Below are positions 44,704 through 53,045 of a stretch of DNA of 64,000 bases, piece by piece (positions within the stretch are counted from its first letter, which is position 1; each line of letters opens with the position of its first letter). Location of the stretch: assembly GCF_039645985.1 (NCBI RefSeq), contig NZ_CP147919.1, positions 2,418,001 through 2,482,000 on the forward strand, given 5' to 3'. The notes beneath the pieces are model-generated. The model was given only the letters and a program-made list of their open reading frames with translations. It searched no databases and had not been told where the DNA came from. Both the position numbers and the translations under genes were made by a program. The stretch is from Sulfurimonas sp. HSL3-7. GTDB lineage: Bacteria; Campylobacterota; Campylobacteria; Campylobacterales; Sulfurimonadaceae.

Positions 44704-46620
44704 TTAAAGCTTGGCCGCGATCGCTTCGGCATTGAAACCGAACTTGTCAAACAGCTCTCCGGCAGGTGCCGAAGCACCGAAGCTGTCCATACAGATCACG
44801 TCATCAGCAAGTCGGTACCATTCCATGCCGCGCGCCGCTTCGATAGCGACTGTTTTGGTTCCCGGCTTGATAATCGCATCGATGTAGTCTTGTTCCTGTT
44901 CAATAAAAAGATCGAAACACGGGACCGATACGACATTGGCTTTGACCCCTTTGTCAGCAAGCTTCGCTTTGACCTCCAGGGCCAACGCGACTTCGGAACC
45001 CGATGCCATTAGCGTATAGGTCGCCTCCGCCTCTTCTTCAAGAAGGTAGCCGCCTTTACGTGCGTCACCCACTTTGGCTTCGCCGAGGATCGGTAGCGTC
45101 TGACGTGAACAGACAAAGGCGGAAGGAGAGTTTTTCATCTCCAGCGCCTGCTGCCATGCCGCCACGTTTTCAATGCCGTCAGCCGGACGCCAGACATAGA
45201 AGTTCGGCAGTGCGCGGAACTGTGAAAGGTGTTCGATCGGCTGGTGGGTCGGACCGTCTTCACCGACGCCGATACTGTCATGTGTCCAGACAAAAAATTG
45301 CTGTATACCGCTGAGCGCCGCAATACGCGCCGCCGGTTTCAGGTAATCCGAGAAGACAAAGAAGGTCGCCGAAAACGGCATGACCGGTCCATATAGCGCC
45401 ATCGCGTTGGTGATCGACGCCATTGCATGTTCACGGATGCCGAAGTGGATGTTCTTGCCCTTAGGAAAATCACCCATGTTTTTCAGCTCTGTCTTATTTG
45501 ACGGGCCCAGATCTGCCGAACCGCCGATAAAGCCCGGGATCGCTTTGGCAATAGCATTAAGAATAACACCGTTCGTCCCGCGGGTCGCATCGGCCTTCTC
45601 AAACGTCGGCCACTGAATACGCGAAAAATCCGGGTTTAGAAGCGCCTCAAGCGCTTCGTTCTGCTCCATCAACGGCAGGGTTTTAAGTGAATGTTTCCAT
45701 GCACGTTCTGCAAGATCGCCCTCTTCGATAGCGCATCTGAAGCGTGCAAGAACATCTTCAGGAACAAAAAATGTTTTCTCAGGATCGAATCCTGCACACT
45801 CTTTTGCTTCTCTGATAATCGCATCGCCAAGCGGTGAACCGTGTGAGTGGTGTGACCCCTCAAGCTCACATGCCCCTTTAGCGATCGTTGTGTTCGCAAT
45901 GATAAGCACCGGTTTATCAATCCCTTTTGCCTGCTTGATCGCGCTGTCGATCTCGTCAAAATCGTGCCCGTTTATCTCAAGCACTTCCCAGTTTTGCGAC
46001 TCAAAACGCTTGCGGATATCTTCTGAAATACTCAAGTCCGTTGAGCCTTCGATCGTAATACGGTTAGAGTCGTAGATACAGATCAGATTGTCAAGTTTGA
46101 GGTGGCCTGCTACCGAACATGCCTCATACGAAACACCCTCTTCCAGGTCGCCGTCGCCGCAAAGCACGTAGACATGATGATCGATCGCTTCGGCCGTATC
46201 GGAGTTGACCTGTGCACCCACATACTTACTTGCCATTGAAAAACCGACCGCGTTGGCAACACCCTGACCCAGTGGTCCGGTCGTGATCTCTATCCCTTCG
46301 GTATGACCATACTCCGGGTGACCCGGCGTTTTGGAATCAAGCTGACGGAAGTTTTTGAGATCTTCGATCTCCAGACCGTATCCCCAGAGATAGTAGAGTG
46401 AGTAGATCAGCGCAGATGCATGCCCGCCCGAAAAGACGAGACGGTCACGGTTCAGCCATGCCGGATTTGTGGGATTGTGTGAAAGGTGCTCGCTCAGGAC
46501 CACCGCGATATCGGCAAGACCCATTGGTGCACCCGGGTGGCCTGAGTTGGCAGCCTGAACCATATCGGCTGCTAAAAAACGAATACTGTCGGCCATCTTT
46601 TGGCGCATAGTGTTTGACAT
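44704..46620 (-). CDS. tkt: Transketolase
   Basis: Thiamine-diphosphate enzyme of the pentose phosphate/Calvin-type interconversions. 638 residues from ATG 46620, which has AAAGGA 7 bp upstream; the frame continues 30 codons further into an ispA-like relic and is not coding there. ThDP motif GDGDLEEGVSYEA...N near residue 150, GFGHPGAPMG-like AANSGHPGAPMG near residue 20, and the pyrimidine domain HFGIREHAM. Confidence 0.96.
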   Translation of the reverse strand: MSNTMRQKMADSIRFLAADMVQAANSGHPGAPMGLADIAVVLSEHLSHNPTNPAWLNRDRLVFSGGHASALIYSLYYLWGYGLEIEDLKNFRQLDSKTPGHPEYGHTEGIEITTGPLGQGVANAVGFSMASKYVGAQVNSDTAEAIDHHVYVLCGDGDLEEGVSYEACSVAGHLKLDNLICIYDSNRITIEGSTDLSISEDIRKRFESQNWEVLEINGHDFDEIDSAIKQAKGIDKPVLIIANTTIAKGACELEGSHHSHGSPLGDAIIREAKECAGFDPEKTFFVPEDVLARFRCAIEEGDLAERAWKHSLKTLPLMEQNEALEALLNPDFSRIQWPTFEKADATRGTNGVILNAIAKAIPGFIGGSADLGPSNKTELKNMGDFPKGKNIHFGIREHAMASITNAMALYGPVMPFSATFFVFSDYLKPAARIAALSGIQQFFVWTHDSIGVGEDGPTHQPIEHLSQFRALPNFYVWRPADGIENVAAWQQALEMKNSPSAFVCSRQTLPILGEAKVGDARKGGYLLEEEAEATYTLMASGSEVALALEVKAKLADKGVKANVVSVPCFDLFIEQEQDYIDAIIKPGTKTVAIEAARGMEWYRLADDVICMDSFGASAPAGELFDKFGFNAEAIAAKL

Positions 46621-46630
46621 TGTAATTCCT

Positions 46631-46697
46631 TTATCGATGTCTGTTAATATAAATCGTAAGTATTGGTGACAATTTACCTTGCAAATTCTCATCAATA
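46631..46697 (-). pseudogene. Relic of a second ispA 3' end
   Basis: About 66 bp just upstream of tkt read, on the minus strand, as the last ~22 codons of ispA including a stop: DENLQGKLSPIL and YINRHR against DENLQRRLSPIL and YINRHR in the intact gene 160 bp away. Sixteen of 22 residues match. The last six codons differ largely at silent positions and the stop is TAA instead of TAG. Homology ends abruptly near 46697. Confidence 0.75.
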
Positions 46698-46790
46698 TTA
46701 TCATTTTCACGTCTCTGGAGCCAAAACCCCGAAGACGACGCTAACGCCGAGTTTAACGCGGCGTTGTATCCAAATAACCGGAGATCCTCT

Positions 46791-47636
46791 CTAGCGGTGC
46801 CTGTTGATATACGTAGAAAGTATTGGTGACAACCTACGCTGTAGATTCTCATCAAAACTCATCAACTTATCTTCTACCTCAGCAGCCAATACGTTAGCCT
46901 CATCCATCGCTTTTTCCAGACCGAGCAAAGTGACAAAACTGTTTTTATCTTCATCGTTATTGGTCGTCTTGCCTGCTTCTTCATCGCTCTGCGTCACATC
47001 CAGGATATCGTCTTGAATCTGGAAAAGAAGACCTAACTTGATCCCGAAATCATAGATCGGTCTTTCAAGTGCCTTTTGTCCGGCAACAATCGCACCCATC
47101 TCCAGGGCACAGGCGATCAGCTTTGCTGTTTTGTTGATATGGAGGACTTTCACCTGTTCAATGTCGAGCGGCTGGTTCTCAAAATAACAGTCGATGGCCT
47201 GACCAAGCACCATACCGCCAACACCGCCATTGTGTGAGAGCGAACGGATCAGTTTGACGCGTGTTGCATCAGAGAAAGGCGCGTTTGACAGCACCTCGAA
47301 AGCGTAGGTGTTAAGAGCGTCACCGACCAAAATAGCCGTCACTTCATCATAACGCTTGTGCAGCGTGAGGTGGCCGCGCCGCAGGTCAGCATCATCCATA
47401 GCAGGAAGGTCATCGTGGATCAAAGAGTAGGTATGCAGTAGTTCAATAGCATATGCCGCATGATAAGCACCATCAATAAGGAGCTCATTATAAGCGGAGA
47501 CGACAGCTAAAAGCAGCGCAGGGCGAAAACGCTTACCGCCCGCTTCAAGCATCGTGTACAGGGCTTCTTCATAGTGAGGATGAAAGCTTGCTGCGGTGGG
47601 TTTATGTGCCGCTATGAACGCTTCAAATGACTGCAT
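46791..47636 (-). CDS. ispA: Polyprenyl (farnesyl/geranyl) diphosphate synthase
   Basis: Trans-isoprenyl diphosphate synthase making C15-type prenyl chains for undecaprenol and quinones. 281 residues from the ATG at 47636 (AGGA spaced 5-6 bp); the ATG six bases earlier abuts the ribosome site. First Asp-rich motif DDLPAMDD (near residue 80), second FQIQDDILD. Length and the short FARM match FPP synthase IspA; chain length is not certain. Followed by the tkt gene with a relic in between. Confidence 0.93.
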   Translation of the reverse strand: MQSFEAFIAAHKPTAASFHPHYEEALYTMLEAGGKRFRPALLLAVVSAYNELLIDGAYHAAYAIELLHTYSLIHDDLPAMDDADLRRGHLTLHKRYDEVTAILVGDALNTYAFEVLSNAPFSDATRVKLIRSLSHNGGVGGMVLGQAIDCYFENQPLDIEQVKVLHINKTAKLIACALEMGAIVAGQKALERPIYDFGIKLGLLFQIQDDILDVTQSDEEAGKTTNNDEDKNSFVTLLGLEKAMDEANVLAAEVEDKLMSFDENLQRRLSPILSTYINRHR

Positions 47637-47672
47637 TTCCATCCTAACTGTTTGATGCGGAATTTTAACATA

Positions 47673-48299
47673 TTAATAATGAAAGTTGAGACCCAGCTCG
47701 AACATTAATGAATGATCTGAGAGATCTACATTGGTCGTTGTCGGTGTATCGAGATTGTAGTTGCCCCAGATACGGTATTTATAGTACGCACCTATCTGCA
47801 ACTCCAGGGCATCGCCCATATGCAGGAACGTTCCGCCTCCGAACTTAAGACCGACATTCTTTGGCCATTTCTGCGCATACCCGTCAACCGGCATAAACGC
47901 AAAATCCACGCCGCCCAATAGATAAGGCTCATAACCAGATCCGATATCGTAGCCTTTGATAATGTCAAATCCGACACTCCATAAGAGACCGTCTCTGCCG
48001 CTGGCAAGAACAGCATTGTCTTTAGTGACATCACTATAGATGTCTTTATCAAACTTTTCGATACCCAGGTAGATATTGGTACGGACATGCTCCCCGTTAT
48101 CAACACCAAGGTTTATCTTTCCACCGTAAAGGTTTGGATCGATCGCATTGGTTTCTGAACCCTGTCCATGCACAGAGACCTTTTGGTCAATCAAGGAATG
48201 CCCGCCGATAAAGCTCACGCCCACGTACTGACTACTGCCTGCCGCACTGAGCGTGACGCCCCCGAAAAGAATCGAATAAATAAGTTTTTTTAGCTGCAT
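47673..48299 (-). CDS. Predicted outer-membrane beta-barrel protein, paralogue of the 49.4-kb gene
   Basis: Unknown. 208 residues, signal peptide (IYSILFGGVTLSAAG), eight-strand-like OmpA/OmpX-type pattern ending in LMFELGLNFHY. It shares with the product at 49353-49901 the blocks K..GYD....PYL..G, MPVD, FGGG, YK.R.W and GLN(F/Y)H(Y/F), so the two are paralogues on opposite strands. Confidence 0.75.
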   Translation of the reverse strand: MQLKKLIYSILFGGVTLSAAGSSQYVGVSFIGGHSLIDQKVSVHGQGSETNAIDPNLYGGKINLGVDNGEHVRTNIYLGIEKFDKDIYSDVTKDNAVLASGRDGLLWSVGFDIIKGYDIGSGYEPYLLGGVDFAFMPVDGYAQKWPKNVGLKFGGGTFLHMGDALELQIGAYYKYRIWGNYNLDTPTTTNVDLSDHSLMFELGLNFHY

Positions 48300-48413
48300 G
48301 ATAAATCCTGATCAATGTATTGGACTATTATATCTCGATAACGGCCTAGAGATAAACATATGGAATGAATAGAGGAGCGTAACGAAAGAACCCCAGCTTC
48401 TCAGCTGAAATCC

Positions 48414-48779
48414 TTAAATCTCGTCAAGGATATGATCGATGTTGTTATCGTCATTTAACAAGACGACACGTGGTTTGTAGGTCTCAAGGTCCTTTTCATC
48501 ATATGTGGCGTAGGCGACAACAATGATTTTATCACCTTTGTGCACCTTACGAGCCGCTGCACCGTTAAGGCAGATATCACGTTTGCCGCGTTCGCCTAAG
48601 ATGATGTAGGTAGAGAAACGTTCACCGTTATTGATATTGAGGATCTCGACTTTCTGGCCTACCCGCATCTTCGAAGCTTCTAAAAGCTCTTCGTCAATGG
48701 TGATTGACCCGACATAATTGAGGTTCGCATCGGTTACCGTTGCGCGATGAATTTTACTGTATAACATTTCAATGGTCAT
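48414..48779 (-). CDS. panD: Aspartate 1-decarboxylase proenzyme
   Basis: Makes beta-alanine for pantothenate; self-cleaves to form a pyruvoyl cofactor. 121 residues; cleavage site Gly24-Ser25 in NYVGSITID, the conserved Lys9-type N-terminus ([10 protein letters not shown]), and [25 protein letters not shown]. Twelve bp after the ferredoxin gene and likely co-transcribed with it. Confidence 0.97.
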   Translation of the reverse strand: MTIEMLYSKIHRATVTDANLNYVGSITIDEELLEASKMRVGQKVEILNINNGERFSTYIILGERGKRDICLNGAAARKVHKGDKIIVVAYATYDEKDLETYKPRVVLLNDDNNIDHILDEI

Positions 48780-48791
48780 CGAAATCTGTCC

Positions 48792-49166
48792 TTATCTACC
48801 CATCTGCTTCATCATGTCTGCCGGCGCTATTGGTGCATCCCAAAGCTCATCAGAAATGACAAATTCTTCAACAACATTGCCGCCAATAATATGCTCATCA
48901 ATGATACGGTCGATTGCATCTTTGGTCAAGCCTGCGTACATTGTGTGACCCGGTTCAACAAGCATAACCGGACCGACATTACAACGGTTAAGACATGCCG
49001 AACGAATCGGCTGAACTGTTCCAATAATACCTTTTTTCATTAAAGACTGCGCTAAATGCTGGAAAAGGTCTTGTGTTTCCGGTCTTACGCATGAAGGTTT
49101 TGGCATCCCAGGAGGTGCAGATTGTTCACATTTGAAAATATAAAAAGCTGGCTGTGGTATGCCCAT
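48792..49166 (-). CDS. Thioredoxin-like [2Fe-2S] ferredoxin
   Basis: Small electron carrier of the Aquifex/Clostridium 2Fe-2S family. 124 residues from ATG 49166 with GGAGA upstream. Cluster cysteines C13, C26, C58 and C62 (C-x12-C and C-x3-C), the usual spacing. It lacks the fusion to hydrogenase or NuoE, so the partner enzyme is unknown. Confidence 0.9.
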   Translation of the reverse strand: MGIPQPAFYIFKCEQSAPPGMPKPSCVRPETQDLFQHLAQSLMKKGIIGTVQPIRSACLNRCNVGPVMLVEPGHTMYAGLTKDAIDRIIDEHIIGGNVVEEFVISDELWDAPIAPADMMKQMGR

Positions 49167-49352
49167 TTTTTTCTCCATAAGACAGGCCCATTTTGACCCA
49201 TCTGATTAAAATTTCCGCGTATTATATCTAAAACTCTCAAGACAATTGTTTATCCCGGCCTGTCAAGCAATATCTTTAAGTTTCGGATTTTGCTCATTCT
49301 AAGATGAAATTGCCTAAAATGCGAACAACTTATATCAGGGAGACAAACGTTG

Positions 49353-49901
49353 ATGAGAATGATCGCTGTTTTATTATCACTGTGTTTCTCACTTCTTGCT
49401 GAGCCGGCAGGTTACATCGGTCTCTCTATCGAAGATTCAACAGAGTTCTTTGTGCTTAAAGGAAAAGAGAACCTGGATGCGTCAACACCTCAGTACAAGA
49501 TCAAAGCCGGTTATGGCGACATTTCCAACTTTGCTGTCGAAGCGTCGTTGAGCTATATGGATTATGCCACTAATGTCTTCTCTAAAAATGACGGTGCCGC
49601 TTTAATGCTCGATATCACTCTGTACAAAGGGTGGGATGCCGGATATGATCTCTATCCATATCTCGATATCGGCATCGGCATGGGGAACATGCCGGTGGAT
49701 AGAGAGCTTGAGGAAGCGCTTACTTTCAGCAGTTTTAATTTTGGCGGCGGCGTCCGTTATATGATTACCGAAGATGTTGATTTTGATCTGGGACTTAACT
49801 ACAAACTGCGCACTTGGCAATCCATCACACTGGTCTCAGAAAATGTCAAAGTCACATCACACCTTATCAATCCCTACATCGGGCTGAACTACCATTTTTA
49901 A
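49353..49901 (+). CDS. Predicted small outer-membrane beta-barrel protein
   Basis: Unknown. About 182 residues, signal peptide (IAVLLSLCFSLLAE), beta-strand pattern with YKIKAGYGD, MPVDRE, FNFGGGVRYM, NYKLRTW and C-terminal GLNYHF. Paralogous to the barrel at 47.7 kb. RBS GGGAG; TTG at 49350 is also possible. It is followed 12 bp later by a lipoprotein gene, probably the same operon. Confidence 0.75.
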   Translation: MRMIAVLLSLCFSLLAEPAGYIGLSIEDSTEFFVLKGKENLDASTPQYKIKAGYGDISNFAVEASLSYMDYATNVFSKNDGAALMLDITLYKGWDAGYDLYPYLDIGIGMGNMPVDRELEEALTFSSFNFGGGVRYMITEDVDFDLGLNYKLRTWQSITLVSENVKVTSHLINPYIGLNYHF

Positions 49902-49913
49902 GCGAGGAAGCAG

Positions 49914-50597
49914 ATGAATACAAGACTACAATACGCGCTATTGACATTGAGCCTCGCTGGCATCATGACAGGCTGCGGGACCACCTCCGACAGCGATCCG
50001 CTTGTACCCGAGATCGCTTCAATAGAGATTGACGGCACAGATACCGACAGCAGCATACATGCTATCGTTTTGCCAGATGATGAAAACCAGCTAAGCGCAA
50101 CGGTTTTTTATGATGACAACAGCAGCAGTTCAAACGTGACCTATCAGCTTGACTGGGATTCCAATGATACAACGGTCATGGAGGTACAGAACGGCCTGCT
50201 GACACCGACAGCCAATCGTGGTACTGCCGCAATTTCGGCTTCATTCAGAAATAAGCTCTTTACGACAATAGATAAAAAAGTGACCATCATTCCATTGAAC
50301 GACATCAACATCACATCAGAAGATATTAATATCACCTATGCGACCGATAAAAACAGTGCAAATGTCTATACCGGAAGCAGCTATACGCTAAAAGCCAACG
50401 GCACTTTTGATGACAATCAGACAACTGTCGACCCGATCAGCAGCAATATTCAATGGAGCAGCTCAAACACAACGATTGCTACAATCGATTCAACAGGTCT
50501 ACTTACAGTGCAAAGTACAGCAGGGATAGTCGATATCAATGTTTCTGTTTACGATGAAATAAACAGTACGTTGGAGCTCAACGTTACCGTCCAATAA
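49914..50597 (+). CDS. Lipoprotein with bacterial Ig-like (Big2) domains
   Basis: 227 residues. Signal peptide with lipobox IMTGC, a short Ser/Asp linker, then two Ig-like repeats; the second has the classic Big2 pattern IQWSSSNTTIATIDSTGLLTV, and the first resembles it (LDWDSNDTTVMEVQNGLLTP). Very rich in Asn/Thr/Asp. Probably outer-membrane or surface exposed; adhesion is a guess. Coupled by 12 bp to a barrel gene that could export or present it. Confidence 0.82.
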   Translation: MNTRLQYALLTLSLAGIMTGCGTTSDSDPLVPEIASIEIDGTDTDSSIHAIVLPDDENQLSATVFYDDNSSSSNVTYQLDWDSNDTTVMEVQNGLLTPTANRGTAAISASFRNKLFTTIDKKVTIIPLNDINITSEDINITYATDKNSANVYTGSSYTLKANGTFDDNQTTVDPISSNIQWSSSNTTIATIDSTGLLTVQSTAGIVDINVSVYDEINSTLELNVTVQ

Positions 50598-50704
50598 AAG
50601 TCTGCTCTTCCTCATCAGATTTCAGCGCGCTGCGCTTCACTCTTTTCGTTCCTGCTTTTATTACAAATATTTTATATAGAGAATGTATAGAAGAAAAGTG
50701 TTTC

Positions 50705-50740
50705 AAAAAGCCGGCTGAAGAGGGAAAGAAGCGCCGGCTA
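50705..50740 (-). terminator. Rho-independent terminator after murE
   Basis: Minus strand AGCCGGC ... GCCGGCT (17-nt loop) followed by five T residues, 13 bp past the murE stop. Confidence 0.75.
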
Positions 50741-50752
50741 TCGCATTAGTGT

Positions 50753-52048
50753 TTAACGCGCAGCTAAAAGCTCACGGGCCACTTCCCGATCATCAAACGG
50801 CAGTTTCTTGTCATAGATAATCTGATAGGCTTCATCGCCTTTGCCAAGGATCAGTACGATCTCATCACCGTTTTGGTCCTCGATCGCTTTGGCAATGGCA
50901 TTGCGGCGGTTGACATCCACATAGACGTCGCTCTGATCATCAATGCCTTTTAAAATATCTTCGATGATCTTGTCAGGGTCTTCCGTACGTGGGTTGTCGC
51001 TTGTCACATAGATCTTTTTGGCAAACTTTGACGCCACCTTGCCCATCAACGGGCGTTTTGATATATCGCGATCGCCGCCCGCGCCGAAGACGACCAGGAT
51101 CTCTTTCTCTCTCAGCGCGTTGAGGACCTGTTCCATGCCGTCCGGGGTGTGGGCAAAATCGACAATGACCAGAGGCTCTTCGCTTACCTTCTCCATGCGC
51201 CCGCTGACACCGCCGAAATGTTCGACCACTTCACAGATCTCGCTGAGCTTCTTGTCTGTCACCAGGTGAACCGCTGCGACAGCCGCTGTCAGGTTGTAGA
51301 GGTTGAAAAAACCGTGCATCGGGCTGTTAAAACTCTCCACCTCCTCAAAATGTTTGATCACAGCACTGACACCTTCGTTCAGAGAGTAGGCCATTACTTT
51401 GTAGGTAGCAGGATGTTCTGCGCCGTAACTGAAGGCATTTTTATAATTGAATTCTGCACGAGGCTCATCTTTGTTGATCAGTTTTTTGCTCTCGTCGGCA
51501 AAAAAACTGTTCTTAACGTAGATATAATCCTCAAGACTTTTATGGTAATCCAGATGGTCCTGTGTAATATTCGTCAGGACCTTCAGTGCGAACTCTATTC
51601 CTTCAATCCGTTTCTGGACAATAGCATGCGAGCTGACTTCCATCACAAAGTATTCACATCCGGCCATAACAGCCTGATAGATATGACGGTAGGTATTTAA
51701 GACGCTCGGTGTCGTCAGACTTTTACCCTCGGCAACCGTGTCATTTAAAAAGAACCCCCGGGTGCCCTGCATCGCTGCCTTGTATCCAAGATCGAGCAGC
51801 ATCGAATAGATGGCACTTGCGGTAGTGGTCTTGCCGTTGGTACCGGTAATGCCAATGATCTTAATACGGTTTACCCCGAAAAGAGGCGCAATGTCAGAAG
51901 CGGTGATGATGGAGTGTGCACCGTTTTTCTGGGCATCCTCTACATAGTTCTCATTTTGTTTCGTTTTTATAAACGCGGTCTCAGCGTCACACTCTTTCGA
52001 GTTTTCAGTGACGTAACGAAAAGGTTGAGAAGGAAGCTCAATTTTCAA
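50753..52048 (-). CDS. murE: UDP-MurNAc-L-Ala-D-Glu:meso-DAP ligase
   Basis: Adds meso-diaminopimelate to the peptidoglycan stem. 431 residues from a TTG at 52048 that overlaps the upstream stop by 11 bp; the AAGG inside the upstream gene is 8 bp away. ATP loop GITGTNGKTTTAS, carbamylated-Lys region, and DNPRTEDP, the motif that selects mDAP over lysine. An apparent longer reading to 52120 lies inside the upstream gene and is not protein-like. Confidence 0.94.
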   Translation of the reverse strand: MKIELPSQPFRYVTENSKECDAETAFIKTKQNENYVEDAQKNGAHSIITASDIAPLFGVNRIKIIGITGTNGKTTTASAIYSMLLDLGYKAAMQGTRGFFLNDTVAEGKSLTTPSVLNTYRHIYQAVMAGCEYFVMEVSSHAIVQKRIEGIEFALKVLTNITQDHLDYHKSLEDYIYVKNSFFADESKKLINKDEPRAEFNYKNAFSYGAEHPATYKVMAYSLNEGVSAVIKHFEEVESFNSPMHGFFNLYNLTAAVAAVHLVTDKKLSEICEVVEHFGGVSGRMEKVSEEPLVIVDFAHTPDGMEQVLNALREKEILVVFGAGGDRDISKRPLMGKVASKFAKKIYVTSDNPRTEDPDKIIEDILKGIDDQSDVYVDVNRRNAIAKAIEDQNGDEIVLILGKGDEAYQIIYDKKLPFDDREVARELLAAR

Positions 52049-52631
52049 CAGTTTTGCCTTTGGCAAGACGGCGAAGCAGCTTACGCAGCTCCTTATCGTT
52101 AGGATGGACGGCCAAAGCACCCTCCAGATAACTCATCGCCATCTCATGGTAGTTATTTTGCATAAGCTTATCCAAGAAATCTACAAAATCCTCTTTTTCT
52201 GTGATGATGACGCGGGTAGAGAACATAATATTCTCAAAAATGCGTCTGAAATCACCCTCATCATCAACGATCGCTTTGAATTCCTCATACATGATGCCGT
52301 CTTCGAATGCCAAATGTTCTTTCAGAGGTTGCGTGATGATATCGCCCAACTGCTCAAGCGTACCGTCCATCGTCTCCAGGATCTCGGAGATAATAAGATC
52401 GGCCTGCTCCGCATCATCCTCCCTCAAAACCGAGTAATAGTCAAACAGTGCTTCTGCACCGCTTTCCCCACTCATTGCCATCTCAGATAAGATCGCCCCG
52501 TTATAAGCTTCTTTGGAATTTGGATAATCTTTTAAAACAAGCGCATAAGTACGCAAAGCCTGTTCAAAATCTGATTTTGAGAAGCTCTCATTAGCTAGGG
52601 CAAGAGTTTTATATTTGTTTACTGTTTTCAT
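52038..52631 (-). CDS. TPR-like helical protein between nfu and murE
   Basis: Function not known. 197 residues, soluble; N-terminal TPR-like pairs (FSKSDFEQALRTYALVL, YPNSKEAYNGA) and a C-terminal repeat (YLEGALAVHPNDKEL). RBS AGGAAG before ATG. I recall the same nfu-unknown-murE order in Campylobacter, so the arrangement is old and a cell-wall or Fe-S link is conceivable. Confidence 0.75.
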   Translation of the reverse strand: MKTVNKYKTLALANESFSKSDFEQALRTYALVLKDYPNSKEAYNGAILSEMAMSGESGAEALFDYYSVLREDDAEQADLIISEILETMDGTLEQLGDIITQPLKEHLAFEDGIMYEEFKAIVDDEGDFRRIFENIMFSTRVIITEKEDFVDFLDKLMQNNYHEMAMSYLEGALAVHPNDKELRKLLRRLAKGKTVEN

Positions 52632-52658
52632 AACTCTTCCTTTTTTAGCAAATTATTG

Positions 52659-52934
52659 TTACATTGAATCGATCTGATTTTCCATACCGTGCGGTACATT
52701 TATTACCGTAAGCTCCGGATGGATATCCATACGCAGCTGTCTTTCAACACCGTATTTCAATGTATTTCCGGCACTGCCGCATCCGACACATGCACCTTGC
52801 AGTTGTACATAGACTGTACCATTTTTCACTGCCAGGAATTGAATATCGCCACCATCAAGGGCCAGTGAAGGACGTACTTTTTCAATTGTATTTTTAACTG
52901 GCGAGATTAACTCTTCATCTGTAAATGGAATCAT
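52659..52934 (-). CDS. NifU C-terminal-domain (Nfu-type) Fe-S carrier
   Basis: Small Fe-S scaffold or carrier, 91 residues. It is only the NifU C-terminal domain, with LDGGDIQFLAV and the cluster CxxC in GACVGCGSAGNTL. Likely transfers clusters to apoproteins. Start ATG 52934. The downstream gene begins 27 bp later. Confidence 0.93.
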   Translation of the reverse strand: MIPFTDEELISPVKNTIEKVRPSLALDGGDIQFLAVKNGTVYVQLQGACVGCGSAGNTLKYGVERQLRMDIHPELTVINVPHGMENQIDSM

Positions 52935-53045
52935 ATAAAACCTTGTTTTTGACTATATGGAATAATCCTAATATATAAACATAAAATAATCTAAAAGCGC
53001 TTAACAAGCTATAAAGCGACTGCTATGGCTTTATTACAAAGTTTT

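Noticed and set aside
46621-46710. 30-codon N-terminal extension of transketolase
   Set aside because: It reads through the ispA relic in another frame; ATG 46620 has a good ribosome site and the family N-terminus.
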